Shown here piece by piece: positions 40,527 to 50,008 of a stretch of 64,000 nt of DNA. The notes under the pieces are model-generated. The model had not been told where the DNA came from. It did not search any database and saw only the letters and a program-made list of their open reading frames with translations. This DNA is from Pediococcus cellicola (lineage in GTDB: Bacteria > Bacillota > Bacilli > Lactobacillales > Lactobacillaceae). The stretch lies in contig NZ_JQBR01000006.1 in the NCBI RefSeq assembly GCF_001438655.1, positions 1 through 64,000 on the forward strand, in the 5' to 3' direction. Positions within the stretch are counted from its first letter, which is position 1. Each line of letters opens with the position of its first letter. Position numbers and translations under genes: made by a program.

Positions 40527-40648
40527 TTGAAAAACTCGTTTAAATTGCTTGCCAACGGGCAATGACAACAGTAAGATTATAAACAGAAGGCTTATAATCG
40601 AAAATGAAGAAATGCACATTATGACGTGTGTAAGAATGGGTGGGTTAA

Positions 40649-41815
40649 ATGACAGTTTCAAATAATGCAACGCTATATCCTGGTAATACTTTAGGCATTA
40701 TTGGGGACAGCACGAATGGGTCTCAGTTGATCACAGCAGCGCGCCGATTGGGACTGCGCGTAATTGCCTATGGGGCTAATGAAGTCAGTGAAACCATGCA
40801 ATTGGCGGATGTACATATTGTTGGCGAGTCCACTGATGGCAATAAATTACGTGAATTTGGTGAAAAGTGTGATGCCGTTATTTACGAATCGGACCACGTG
40901 GACGTTCAAACACTCAAGTACTTGGAGCAGTTTACCAAGATACCTCAAGGCACTAACGGACTTGAGGTCACACAAGACCGGTTAATTGAACGCGCGTTTT
41001 TTGATCAATTAAATTTGAATTCGGCACCGTATGCTACAGTGATTAGTCTCAGCGATATTTATGAATCAATTAATGCCATCGGTTATCCAAGTGTGCTGAA
41101 ACCAATTCAGAAGAACTTTGGTGATCGTAAGGAGTTACGGATTCATACCCAAACGGATATTCCTGAAGCAGCCGATTTATTGAATGAACAAACTTATATT
41201 TTGGAATCCACAATCCCAGCAAAACAAGAATTAGCGGTCACAGTTGTGCAGGGCATGAATGGAGAACGCAAGATTTTTCCAATTGTGGAAAACGTTTATG
41301 CTGAAGAACATTTGGTGGAGTCTATCGTACCAGCAGTTGTTTCTGATGGTGTTCAAAATGAATTGCTCCGGATTACGAATGAAGTAGCGGACGGTTTGGA
41401 ATATGTTGGTGTGTTTGAGATTGCATTTGCGGTCACTCAAGCTAATGATATTTATGTCAAACGTGTGGTTCCGGCTATTCACCGTCCTGGTTATGTATTT
41501 AATCGAGCGACTAACGTGAGTGTCTTTGATCAACATTTACGGGCGGTTGCCGGAATGCCACTTAGCGATATCAAGTTGTTTGTGCCAACGATTATGGTTA
41601 ATTTTGACAAGAGTCAGATGGCGGCCATCCGTACGCAGTGGAATATTAAGAATAATTGGTATTTTCACTTATATGCGCAGAACAAAACGACTGAAAAACA
41701 GACACGTGCAGGATATGCTTTGGTTGAAGCTAATTCCATTCAGCAAGCACAAGAGCAAATTGATAATACCGAGATTTGGTCAAAGGCAGTTGTTGATTTT
41801 AACGACGCACAATAA
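40649..41815 (+). CDS. PurK-like ATP-grasp protein with altered active-site motifs
   Basis: The 388-residue protein follows the architecture of N5-carboxyaminoimidazole ribonucleotide synthetase (PurK): N-terminal Rossmann-like domain (LGIIGDSTNGSQL), ATP-grasp centre, and the C-terminal FDQHLRAVAGMPL (293-305). The glycine-rich loop that should read close to GYDGKGQ is NFGDRKEL (156-163). The motif close to NEIAPRPHNSGH is KRVVPAIHRPGY (271-282), losing the Asn-Glu pair. One acidic ligand (FEIAF) remains. No purE lies alongside. It is probably not a working PurK; a derived or regulatory role is possible. A TATAAT at 40593-40598 may be its promoter. A terminator follows at 41827. Confidence 0.78.
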   Translation: MTVSNNATLYPGNTLGIIGDSTNGSQLITAARRLGLRVIAYGANEVSETMQLADVHIVGESTDGNKLREFGEKCDAVIYESDHVDVQTLKYLEQFTKIPQGTNGLEVTQDRLIERAFFDQLNLNSAPYATVISLSDIYESINAIGYPSVLKPIQKNFGDRKELRIHTQTDIPEAADLLNEQTYILESTIPAKQELAVTVVQGMNGERKIFPIVENVYAEEHLVESIVPAVVSDGVQNELLRITNEVADGLEYVGVFEIAFAVTQANDIYVKRVVPAIHRPGYVFNRATNVSVFDQHLRAVAGMPLSDIKLFVPTIMVNFDKSQMAAIRTQWNIKNNWYFHLYAQNKTTEKQTRAGYALVEANSIQQAQEQIDNTEIWSKAVVDFNDAQ

Positions 41816-41826
41816 AAGTAAACTTT

Positions 41827-41865
41827 CAGAATCAGGATGCAAATTGATCTTGATTCTGTTTTTTT
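41827..41865 (+). terminator. Terminator after the PurK-like gene
   Basis: A 12-bp stem with one G-U pair (41827-41838 with 41847-41858), an 8-nt loop and seven T (41859-41865). Confidence 0.9.
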
Positions 41866-41924
41866 ACAATTTTTCAGAATCCAAGAGATATTTTGATATT
41901 GCGGGTCAAGTCGTGGCTAGTTTT

Positions 41925-41933
41925 TGTTATAAT
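41925..41933 (+). promoter_or_regulatory. Extended -10 promoter of pcrA
   Basis: TGTTATAAT (TGN plus perfect TATAAT at 41928-41933) lies about 58 nt before pcrA. No good -35 box is present at 17 bp, as often with extended -10 promoters. Confidence 0.65.
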
Positions 41934-41990
41934 TAATGTTGATTGATTTTTTTGTTATAGAACTGTTTTATATAGAGAGGATTGAAACTT

Positions 41991-44252
41991 TTGACCGAAA
42001 ATAGGTTATTGAAGGGGCTAAATGATAAACAAGCCCAGGCTGTCCAAACAACCGAGGGACCGCTTTTAATTATGGCAGGTGCCGGAAGTGGCAAAACACG
42101 GGTTTTGACGCACCGAGTGGCTTACTTAATCGAAGAAAAGGCCATTAATCCTTGGAATATTTTAGCCATTACGTTTACAAATAAAGCGGCTAAAGAAATG
42201 CGTGAACGGGTCATTAAGTTATTGGGTAGCGCGGGATCTGATATTTGGGTTTCCACGTTTCATGCGCTATGTGTCCGGATTTTACGGGCTAACATTGATC
42301 AGATTGGCTATAATCGCGCATTCTCAATTGCGGATACCAGTGAGCAACGGACATTAATGAAACACATCGTGGCTGATTTGAACTACGATCCCAAAAAGTT
42401 TGATCCGAAATCCTTACTAGCGGCTATTTCAAATGCTAAAAATGACTTGTTGACACCAGAAGACTTTAAAGCCAATGCTAAAACGCCATTTGACGCAGTT
42501 GTAGCTGCTGCATACGAGGAGTATCAACGCCGACTGAAGATCAATCAAGCGTTAGATTTTGATGACTTGATTATGCAGACGATATTTCTATTTAAAAAGA
42601 ATCCGGATACCTTAAGTTTTTATCAAAACAAATTTCACTACATTCACGTGGATGAGTATCAGGATACGAACCAAGCACAATATACATTGGTTAATATGTT
42701 GGCTAAACGCTTTGAAAATATCTGTGTGGTTGGGGATGCAGACCAGAGTATTTATGGCTGGCGAGGCGCGGATATGACCAATATTTTGAATTTTGAAAAG
42801 GACTATAAGGATGCTAAAGTGATTTTACTCGAGCAAAATTATCGGTCGACTAAAAAGATTTTGGAAGCTGCCAATTCCGTGATTAAGCACAATACTACCC
42901 GCCGCCCTAAAAAATTATGGACCCAAAATCACGATGGGGATCCGATTACCTATTATCGTGGTCAGAGTGAAAATGATGAGGTCCATTTCATTGTGCAGCA
43001 AATCAAGCAGCAAATTGAAGAAAAGCACTATCAATATGGGGATTTTGCCGTTCTGTACCGCACAAATGCACAGTCACGTGCAGTTGAAGATACTTTTTTG
43101 AAATCCAATATCCCGTATACAATGGTGGGAGGCCATAAGTTCTACGACCGAAAAGAAATTCGTGACGTGTTGGCTTATCTCACGCTGCTAGCCAATCCTG
43201 ACGACTCTATGAGTTTTGAACGCGTTATTAATGAACCAAAACGGGGCATTGGGGCTAGTTCACTAGAAAAGCTGACGGATTTTGCCAACTATAATCGTTG
43301 GTCGCTATTTGAAGCAGCCCAAAATGTGGAAGTCGCTAATGAAATTGCGGGACGTGCTAAAAACGCGATTGACCATTTTGCTGCGGTGATGACCGATTTG
43401 AAACGCATGGCGGAATTTTTAAACATAACTGATTTGACGGAACAAGTCTTAGATAAAACAGGCTATAAGGCTGAATTAGAAAAGTCACGTTCGTTAGAAG
43501 CTCAGACACGTTTAGAAAATATTGAAGAATTTTTGACGGTTACCAAGCAATTTGATGATAGCCATGAAGATGATGAGGAAACAACTGCTGAGACACGCCT
43601 AGCTGATTTCTTAGCAGACTTAGCGTTAGTTTCTGATCAGGATAGCGTAGCAGAAGAGCCTTCAGCAGTGACACTAATGACACTTCATGCAGCCAAAGGT
43701 TTGGAATTTCCGGTTGTTTTCTTAATCGGAATGGAAGAGGGCATTTTTCCCTTATCAAGAGCAGCTATGAATGAAGATGAGTTAGAAGAAGAACGACGCT
43801 TAGCCTATGTTGGCATCACACGTGCGCAGAAGAAGCTGTATTTAACAAATGCTTATTCCCGTATGTTATACGGGCGGTTACAAAACAATCCAGCTTCGCG
43901 CTTTATTGATGAAATCGATCCGGATGTTTTAGAATCGGCTAATCAAACTGCCGGTGGTGCTGCAAATGGGTACGAAAATGGTGCGCACACTTATCCGTTC
44001 GACAAAAAGATGGAAAGAGCAACGGCAACGACGTATCATCGTCCACCAGTCAAGCCACAGAAATTTACGGGAACCGGTGCAGATAAAATGAGCTGGTCAG
44101 CCGGTGACAAGGTACAACACAAGGCTTGGGGTGTTGGAACCGTGGTAAAAGTGACTGGTAAAGGGGAAGATGCAGAATTAGATATTGCCTTTCCTGATCA
44201 AGGCGTCAAACGGTTATTAGCAGCTTTTGCCCCAATTAGTAAAGTGTCGTAG
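41991..44252 (+). CDS. pcrA: ATP-dependent DNA helicase PcrA (UvrD/Rep family)
   Basis: PcrA is an essential 3'-5' helicase in Gram-positive DNA repair and rolling-circle replication, and it clears RNA polymerase. I start it at TTG 41991 (MTENRLLKGLNDKQ), 10 nt after AGAGAGG; TTG 41982 abuts that site. Length is 753 residues. Walker A is AGAGSGKT (29-36); VDEYQDTNQAQY and GDADQSIYGWRGAD follow, then helicase motifs including TLMTLHAAKGLEF and ITRAQKKLY. The C-terminal RNA-polymerase-interacting Tudor-like domain (WSAGDKVQHKAWGVGTVV) is present. It precedes camS and gatCAB as in many lactobacilli (ligA is absent between). Confidence 0.96.
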   Translation: MTENRLLKGLNDKQAQAVQTTEGPLLIMAGAGSGKTRVLTHRVAYLIEEKAINPWNILAITFTNKAAKEMRERVIKLLGSAGSDIWVSTFHALCVRILRANIDQIGYNRAFSIADTSEQRTLMKHIVADLNYDPKKFDPKSLLAAISNAKNDLLTPEDFKANAKTPFDAVVAAAYEEYQRRLKINQALDFDDLIMQTIFLFKKNPDTLSFYQNKFHYIHVDEYQDTNQAQYTLVNMLAKRFENICVVGDADQSIYGWRGADMTNILNFEKDYKDAKVILLEQNYRSTKKILEAANSVIKHNTTRRPKKLWTQNHDGDPITYYRGQSENDEVHFIVQQIKQQIEEKHYQYGDFAVLYRTNAQSRAVEDTFLKSNIPYTMVGGHKFYDRKEIRDVLAYLTLLANPDDSMSFERVINEPKRGIGASSLEKLTDFANYNRWSLFEAAQNVEVANEIAGRAKNAIDHFAAVMTDLKRMAEFLNITDLTEQVLDKTGYKAELEKSRSLEAQTRLENIEEFLTVTKQFDDSHEDDEETTAETRLADFLADLALVSDQDSVAEEPSAVTLMTLHAAKGLEFPVVFLIGMEEGIFPLSRAAMNEDELEEERRLAYVGITRAQKKLYLTNAYSRMLYGRLQNNPASRFIDEIDPDVLESANQTAGGAANGYENGAHTYPFDKKMERATATTYHRPPVKPQKFTGTGADKMSWSAGDKVQHKAWGVGTVVKVTGKGEDAELDIAFPDQGVKRLLAAFAPISKVS

Positions 44253-44302
44253 CCCCAAATTTTAATTTTTAAGAAATAAACGTGAATTGTAATGAAAAGC
44301 CC

Positions 44303-44347
44303 TTGACAGGTTTTCGATTTAATCCTCATAATTCAGAGTGAATTATG
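44303..44347 (+). promoter_or_regulatory. Promoter of camS with an overlapping inverted repeat
   Basis: TTGACA at 44303-44308 and CATAAT at 44327-44332 are separated by 18 bp. The -10 box is part of a perfect 8-bp inverted repeat, CATAATTC at 44327-44334 and GAATTATG at 44340-44347, with 5 bp between arms. The repeat may be an operator; no candidate regulator is obvious. Confidence 0.65.
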
Positions 44348-44370
44348 ATTAAAACGGGAGGAAATACACG

Positions 44371-45528
44371 GTGAATCTAAAGAAAAGTTTGGTTGGGATG
44401 GCAATGTTACTTAGTGTGACTTTACTAGCTGCATGCGGCAATTCAAACAGCACGACGAATTCGTCTTCCAGCAATAAAACGGCAACCAGTTCTAAAGGTG
44501 GAAATTATCAGGTAACTGGTCAATCTAACAGTGATCAATACGCCGGCGTCATTAAGAATGGCAAGTATCTCACCAGCAAAGCACGGGGGATTACGTCTAA
44601 TCAAAACTCTAATTTAATGAATTTAAAGAGTTTTGAAACTGGCCTGCAGGATATTTCCAAGAAACAATTTTCAACAGAAAAATATGTTTTTCAAGAGGGC
44701 CAGTACCTGTCCAGTAGCACCGTACAAAATTGGATTGACCGTAAGTCTAAATCTAATCCGGATGGATTGAATCCAGAAAGTAATGGGTCAACTGATCCTG
44801 AAAAACGAAACCCGATGTATTTGCAGTCACTGGAAGAACAAGATTACGTACAAAAAAGTGGCAGTAAATTAAAAATTGGTGGAGTTACCATTGGTTTGGC
44901 AATGAATTCTGTGGACTATTACCGAAAGACAACTTATGGTGCACAGTATCAAACTGACATTAGTGATGCTACTTTGGAAAAAGAAGGCAAAGCAATGGCT
45001 AAAGAAGTCCTCACACGACTACGTAAAAAGCCGGCTTTGAAGAATGTTCCAATCGTTATTGCTATCTATAAGCAAGCCTCCAACGATAGTTTAATTGGTG
45101 GTAAGTTTGTGACTTATGCCATTAATACGGGAAACAGCCTTGGCAAGTGGCGAGCGATGGATATTCAAAACGTGGTCTTCCCTCTGAAGACAGGAGAATC
45201 TGCGCCTAATGATAATGATGCCGATGCCTTTTCTAACTTTAAGACTGAAGTAGAAAGCTTCTTCCCTAACTTGAGTGGGGTTACCGCGCAAGCTCAGTAT
45301 AAAAATGGGTCGTTACAAGGCATGAATGTGTCAATTACCACCCAATTTTACAGTGAAACAGAAATCAGTAGCTTTACCCAGTTTTTAGCTGATCAAGCAC
45401 AAAAATACTTACCAAGTGGTGTCAAAATTGATATCACGGTCAGTTCAACCACAGATGGGGTTCAGAGTTTCTTAAGTCGTTCAAGTACGGCCAAGAAGTT
45501 TTCAACTCACGTATTTGGGAGCTATTAA
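44371..45528 (+). CDS. camS: CamS family sex pheromone lipoprotein
   Basis: The protein has 385 residues from GTG 44371 behind GGGAGG. A signal peptide ends in the lipobox LLAAC, with Cys22 as the lipidated residue, followed by a Ser/Thr/Asn-rich linker (24-46). The rest is the CamS domain. In enterococci the cleaved CamS signal peptide yields a sex pheromone; whether this peptide is active here is unknown. The ancestral role of the domain is not established. It sits between pcrA and gatC, the conserved lactic acid bacteria order. Confidence 0.9.
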   Translation: MNLKKSLVGMAMLLSVTLLAACGNSNSTTNSSSSNKTATSSKGGNYQVTGQSNSDQYAGVIKNGKYLTSKARGITSNQNSNLMNLKSFETGLQDISKKQFSTEKYVFQEGQYLSSSTVQNWIDRKSKSNPDGLNPESNGSTDPEKRNPMYLQSLEEQDYVQKSGSKLKIGGVTIGLAMNSVDYYRKTTYGAQYQTDISDATLEKEGKAMAKEVLTRLRKKPALKNVPIVIAIYKQASNDSLIGGKFVTYAINTGNSLGKWRAMDIQNVVFPLKTGESAPNDNDADAFSNFKTEVESFFPNLSGVTAQAQYKNGSLQGMNVSITTQFYSETEISSFTQFLADQAQKYLPSGVKIDITVSSTTDGVQSFLSRSSTAKKFSTHVFGSY

Positions 45529-45597
45529 CTAGTTACTTTAAATAAGCGTCAAAAATTATGGTAAAATTATTTGATAGATTTGAAAGAAGGATGAATC

Positions 45598-45915
45598 ATG
45601 GCAAACGAAGAAAAAATCGATAAAGCCCAAGTTGAACACGTTGCCAGCTTAGCAAAATTGCAATTTGAAGATGCTGATCTTGGTAAGTTTACAACGCAAC
45701 TAGGTGACATCATGGAATTATTCAATACTTTAAGTGAAGTGGATACCAGCAATGTCGCACCCACATTCAGTGTCACTGATCAATTTAACACGATGCGTGA
45801 GGACGTTGCCGTCAACAGTCACCAAAAAGAAGCCTTACTAAAAAATGCGCCTGACACTGAAGAAGGATTCATTCGTGTGCCAGCAATTATTGACGAAAGT
45901 GAAGGTGCAAACTAA
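45598..45915 (+). CDS. gatC: Aspartyl/glutamyl-tRNA amidotransferase subunit C
   Basis: GatC bridges GatA and GatB in the enzyme that converts misacylated Glu-tRNA-Gln (and Asp-tRNA-Asn) to the correct aminoacyl-tRNA. It has 105 residues with the typical VEHVASLAKLQF start and MREDVAVNS segment. GAAGGA precedes the ATG. The ATG of gatA follows the stop codon directly, so the three subunits are translationally linked. A TAAAAT at 45562-45567 could be a weak internal promoter. Confidence 0.96.
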   Translation: MANEEKIDKAQVEHVASLAKLQFEDADLGKFTTQLGDIMELFNTLSEVDTSNVAPTFSVTDQFNTMREDVAVNSHQKEALLKNAPDTEEGFIRVPAIIDESEGAN

Positions 45916-47379
45916 ATGAATTATTTTGATACTGATCTCACAACCTTGCATGACAAGCTTGTCAATAAAGAATTGACTGCAGAACAGTTAACTCGCGAAA
46001 CATTAGCAAAAATCAAAGCGGATAATGAAGCAATTAATGCCTACATCACCATTGATGAAGAAGGGGCTTTAAAAGCTGCTAAGGCAATTGATGAAAAAGG
46101 AATTGACGCAGACAATTTATGGGCCGGAATTCCAGTTGCTGTAAAGGATAACATTGTGACTAAGGGTTTGCGGACAACTGCTGCTTCTAAGATGCTTGAA
46201 AATTTCAATCCCATCTATGATGCCACAGTAATTGAAAAGTTGCGGGCTAACGACGTGATTGTGATTGGTAAGACCAACCTAGATGAGTTTGCCATGGGGG
46301 GTTCTACCGAAAATTCTTACTTTAAGACAACCCATAATCCTTGGAATGTCAATAAAGTTCCTGGTGGTTCTTCAGGTGGCTCAGCAGCAACTGTTTCAGC
46401 TGGTGGCGTGTTAGCAGCTCTCGGTACTGATACGGGTGGTTCCATTCGTCAGCCAGCATCATTTACTGGTGTGGTTGGTGTAAAACCCACATATGGCCGT
46501 GTTTCTCGTTGGGGGATTATTGCCTTTGGTTCTAGTTTGGATCAAGTGGGTCCCTTTACCCGATCTGTGAAAGATAACGCAGCATTGTTGAATTTGATTG
46601 CGGGCCATGATGAACATGATATGACGAGTTCTGACAAGGCTGTACCTGACTTCACCGCCGGATTGGACGGTTCTGTTAAGGGAATGCGAGTAGCTTTGCC
46701 AAAGGAATACTTAGGTGAAGGTGTTGACGAAAACGTCAAAAAGGCTGTCTTAGATGCCGCAAATACTTTCAAAGAATTAGGTGCTACAGTAGACGAAGTT
46801 TCTTTACCACATAGTAAATATGGGATTGCGGCGTACTATATCATCAGTTCTTCGGAAGCTTCCTCTAACTTGCAGCGTTTTGACGGCATCCGATATGGGT
46901 TCCGTGCTCAAGATGTGAAAAATCTAGAAGACGTTTATGTGCGTTCACGTTCAGAAGGTTTTGGGGATGAAGTGAAACGTCGAATTATGCTTGGAACTTA
47001 TTCTTTGTCTGCAGGTTACTATGATGCATACTTCCGTAAAGCAGCTGAAGTACGGACATTGATGATCAATGATTTCAAAAAAGTTTTTGAGGACCATGAC
47101 TTCATTATTGGGCCAACAGCACCAACACCAGCTTTTGGAATTGGTGAAGAGTCGTCTGACCCTAAGAAGATGTACATGAACGATGTGTTGACGGTTCCAG
47201 TCAACATGGCTGGCTTACCAGGCATGTCCTTGCCAGCAGGTTTTAGCAATGGCTTACCAGTGGGCTTGCAAATTATTGCGAAACCATTTGATGAACAAAC
47301 GCTTTACAAAGCAGGCTATGCTTTCGAGCAAGCCACTGATTTTCATAAACAAACCCCTGAGATTGGAGGAGACAAATAA
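45916..47379 (+). CDS. gatA: Aspartyl/glutamyl-tRNA amidotransferase subunit A
   Basis: GatA releases ammonia from glutamine. It has 487 residues of the amidase signature family. The catalytic triad Lys77 (AVKDN), cis-Ser152 (PGGSSGGSA) and Ser176 (TDTGGSIRQ) matches S. aureus GatA with a constant offset of two. The gene begins immediately after gatC and its stop overlaps the gatB start by one base. Confidence 0.97.
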   Translation: MNYFDTDLTTLHDKLVNKELTAEQLTRETLAKIKADNEAINAYITIDEEGALKAAKAIDEKGIDADNLWAGIPVAVKDNIVTKGLRTTAASKMLENFNPIYDATVIEKLRANDVIVIGKTNLDEFAMGGSTENSYFKTTHNPWNVNKVPGGSSGGSAATVSAGGVLAALGTDTGGSIRQPASFTGVVGVKPTYGRVSRWGIIAFGSSLDQVGPFTRSVKDNAALLNLIAGHDEHDMTSSDKAVPDFTAGLDGSVKGMRVALPKEYLGEGVDENVKKAVLDAANTFKELGATVDEVSLPHSKYGIAAYYIISSSEASSNLQRFDGIRYGFRAQDVKNLEDVYVRSRSEGFGDEVKRRIMLGTYSLSAGYYDAYFRKAAEVRTLMINDFKKVFEDHDFIIGPTAPTPAFGIGEESSDPKKMYMNDVLTVPVNMAGLPGMSLPAGFSNGLPVGLQIIAKPFDEQTLYKAGYAFEQATDFHKQTPEIGGDK

Positions 47380-48806
47380 TGAATTTTCAAACGACAATTG
47401 GACTAGAAGTCCACGTGGAATTAAAGACGAATTCTAAAATTTTTAGTCCGTCTCCAGTTGAATTCGGGGATGAGCCAAACGCAAATACGAATGTGATCGA
47501 TTGGGGCTATCCTGGTGTGTTACCCACCACCAATAAAGGGGTTGTAGAATCAGGAATTAAGGCTGCTTTGGCCCTTCACGCCGAAATTGAAAAGCATAAT
47601 CATTTTGACCGAAAAAATTACTTCTATCCTGATAATCCTAAAGCTTATCAAATTACACAGGCAGATAAGCCAATCGCTCATGATGGCTGGATTGAAATTG
47701 AAGTTGATGGGAAAAAGAAAAAAATTGGGATTGCTGAAATGCATATTGAAGAGGATGCGGGGAAAAATACCCATAATCCTAATGGCTACTCCTTCGTGGA
47801 CTTAAACCGTCAGGGAACGCCTCTGATTGAAATTGTGTCTAAACCTGATATTGCATCACCAGATGAAGCTTATGCTTATCTAGAAGCTTTACGTCAACGC
47901 ATTCAGTTTACGGGAGTTTCCGATGTGAAGATGGAAGAGGGCTCGATGCGTGTCGATGTCAATATTTCCATTCGTCCTTATGGTTCCGACAAGTATGGGA
48001 CCAAAACAGAATTAAAAAACTTAAACTCCTTTAATTATGTCCGTAAAGGCTTGGCTTATGAAGAAAAACGGCAACAACAAGTGTTGCTGTCTGGTGGTAC
48101 TATTCAACAAGAAACGCGTCGTTTTGACGAGACCACTGGCCAAACGATTTTGATGCGTGTTAAGGAAGGTTCCGATGATTATCGTTACTTCCCAGAACCT
48201 GATTTACCGGCCTTATCAATTAGCGACGATTGGATTCAGGATATTCAAGAATCCATGCCAGAAATGCCTGGAAAACGTCGTGAACGTTACGTGAGTGAGT
48301 TAGGTTTGAAGGATTACGATGCCATGGTCTTGACGCAGACTAAGGAAATGTCAGATTTCTTTGACGCCACGGTCAAAAACGGGGCGGATGCCAAGATGGC
48401 AGCCAACTATTTGATGGGTGATGTGAATGCCTATCTGAATGATCAACAAGTTGATTTGCAGGATACGCAACTCACACCAGAACATTTAGCAGCGATGATC
48501 AAGATGATTAGTGACGGCACGATCTCTACCAAAATTGCTAAAAAAGTTTTCAAGGCAATTACAAAAGGTGAAGAACCAGTTGCTTGGGTCAAGAGTAAAG
48601 GGCTTGTTCAATTATCAGACCCTGCACAATTGCAACCCATTATTAAAAAAATTGTGGATGACAATCAGCAATCTGTCGATGACTTTAAGAACGGAAAAGA
48701 TCGTGCAGTTGGCTATTTAGTGGGTCAGGTGATGAAACAGACCCGTGGACAAGCTAATCCAAAGGTTGTTAACGAACTTTTGATGAAAGAACTCAATAAT
48801 CGTTAA
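47379..48806 (+). CDS. gatB: Aspartyl/glutamyl-tRNA amidotransferase subunit B
   Basis: GatB binds the misacylated tRNA, phosphorylates the side chain and receives ammonia through a channel from GatA. It has 475 residues. The N-terminal cradle ([43 protein letters not shown]) and the C-terminal YqeY-like tail domain (from about 330) are both present. Start overlaps gatA by one base; dagK follows after 23 nt. Confidence 0.97.
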   Translation: MNFQTTIGLEVHVELKTNSKIFSPSPVEFGDEPNANTNVIDWGYPGVLPTTNKGVVESGIKAALALHAEIEKHNHFDRKNYFYPDNPKAYQITQADKPIAHDGWIEIEVDGKKKKIGIAEMHIEEDAGKNTHNPNGYSFVDLNRQGTPLIEIVSKPDIASPDEAYAYLEALRQRIQFTGVSDVKMEEGSMRVDVNISIRPYGSDKYGTKTELKNLNSFNYVRKGLAYEEKRQQQVLLSGGTIQQETRRFDETTGQTILMRVKEGSDDYRYFPEPDLPALSISDDWIQDIQESMPEMPGKRRERYVSELGLKDYDAMVLTQTKEMSDFFDATVKNGADAKMAANYLMGDVNAYLNDQQVDLQDTQLTPEHLAAMIKMISDGTISTKIAKKVFKAITKGEEPVAWVKSKGLVQLSDPAQLQPIIKKIVDDNQQSVDDFKNGKDRAVGYLVGQVMKQTRGQANPKVVNELLMKELNNR

Positions 48807-48829
48807 TCAGATTTTGTGGAGGAACCAAA

Positions 48830-49843
48830 ATGCAGAAAAGAGCACGCGTCATTTATAATCCTACTTCCGGACGTGAAGTTTTAAAACAAAATATGATTGA
48901 CATCCTGAATGTCTTTGAAGAAGCGGGCTTCGAAAGTAGTGCCTACGCGACGACACCAGAACCTAATTCAGCACGCAATGAAGCTCGGCGTGCGGCTAAA
49001 GCTGGGTTTGATTTAGTCGTTGCGGCTGGTGGAGACGGGACCATTAATGAAGTGGTTAATGGCATTGCCGATTTGCATTTCCGACCAATGATGGCAATCA
49101 TTCCCGCTGGGACAACGAATGATTACGCACGAGCTTTAAAGATTCCTCGTGAGGATCCCGTTGGTGCTGCTAAAGTTGTGCTGAAGAATCAGCGCATTAA
49201 AATGGATATTGGTAAGGCAGGCGACAATTACTTTATTAATATTGCGGCTGGTGGGTTACTCACGGAGTTAACCTATGATGTGCCGTCTAACATGAAAAGT
49301 ATTTTCGGTTACCTGGCTTATTTGGTTAAAGGAGCAGAATTACTGCCACAAATTAAACCAGTTGATATGGATATTGAGTATGACGGTGAACATTTCCGAG
49401 GAAAGGCGTCGATGTTTTTCTTAGCCTTAACTAATTCTATCGGTGGTTTTGAGCAGATTGTGCCTGATGCTTCATTAGATGATGGTCGTTTTACACTAAT
49501 TATCGTGAAGGCGTCTAACCTGGTTTCCATTTTACATTTGATGGTGAAAGCTTTGAATGGCAATCATATTGACGATCCGCGGATTATTTATCGCAAACCT
49601 AAGCGGGTAAAAGTCAACCCAGTTAATGACCGAGTTATGGTAAACATTGATGGGGAGTACGGTGGGGATGCCCCCATGGTGTTTAAAAATTTGCATAAAC
49701 ATATTGAAATGTTTGCAAATCTTGACAAAATTCCCGATGCCGCCTATGATTTACCAGAACCCGGCGTGGCAAAGGCGGAAGAAAACTTCGTTAAACAGGT
49801 CAAAAAATTACCTGAAGATGACGAAACCAAACAAGACCAATAA
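48830..49843 (+). CDS. dagK: Diacylglycerol kinase (soluble DgkB type)
   Basis: The enzyme phosphorylates diacylglycerol, recycling the product of lipoteichoic acid synthesis into phospholipid. It has 337 residues. The catalytic-domain signature GGDGTINEVVNG is at 67-78 and AIIPAGTTNDYARAL follows. It resembles soluble Gram-positive DgkB rather than the small membrane DgkA. TGGAGG precedes the ATG. Its place behind gatB is conserved in lactobacilli and staphylococci. Confidence 0.94.
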   Translation: MQKRARVIYNPTSGREVLKQNMIDILNVFEEAGFESSAYATTPEPNSARNEARRAAKAGFDLVVAAGGDGTINEVVNGIADLHFRPMMAIIPAGTTNDYARALKIPREDPVGAAKVVLKNQRIKMDIGKAGDNYFINIAAGGLLTELTYDVPSNMKSIFGYLAYLVKGAELLPQIKPVDMDIEYDGEHFRGKASMFFLALTNSIGGFEQIVPDASLDDGRFTLIIVKASNLVSILHLMVKALNGNHIDDPRIIYRKPKRVKVNPVNDRVMVNIDGEYGGDAPMVFKNLHKHIEMFANLDKIPDAAYDLPEPGVAKAEENFVKQVKKLPEDDETKQDQ

Positions 49844-49851
49844 ATATAATT

Positions 49852-49975
49852 CAAAAGCCGTCCTTGAATATGAGGAATTTAAAAGTTTTCGATCATTGCG
49901 CGTGTGAATAGTTGCTTAACGTGGCGATGAGGTGTAAAGTTTTAAATTGCTGAACATTCAATGGGACGGTTTTGT
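49852..49975 (+). promoter_or_regulatory. Large hairpin before rlmCD, candidate 23S-methyl RNA motif
   Basis: CAAAA-CCGTCC-TTGAAT in the 5' arm (49852-49869, with bulges) pairs with ATTCAA-GGACGG-TTTTG in the 3' arm (49956-49974). Inside, AATTTAAAA at 49876-49884 pairs with TTTTAAATT at 49940-49948. The 3' side ends in TTTT, like a terminator. A conserved RNA named 23S-methyl is known upstream of 23S rRNA methyltransferase genes in Lactobacillales; position and architecture fit. Assignment is by memory, without covariance scoring. Confidence 0.6.
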
Positions 49976-50008
49976 GATAGTTACTTGAAAAGAAAAATGA
50001 GGATAAAT

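Noticed and set aside
40540-40566. Hairpin TTGCC-AAC-GGGCAA after xpt as a terminator
   Set aside because: The stem is short and there is no T run after it.
41520-41936. 138-codon frame overlapping the end of the PurK-like gene
   Set aside because: It runs in another frame of a well-supported gene and continues through a strong terminator; no ribosome binding site.
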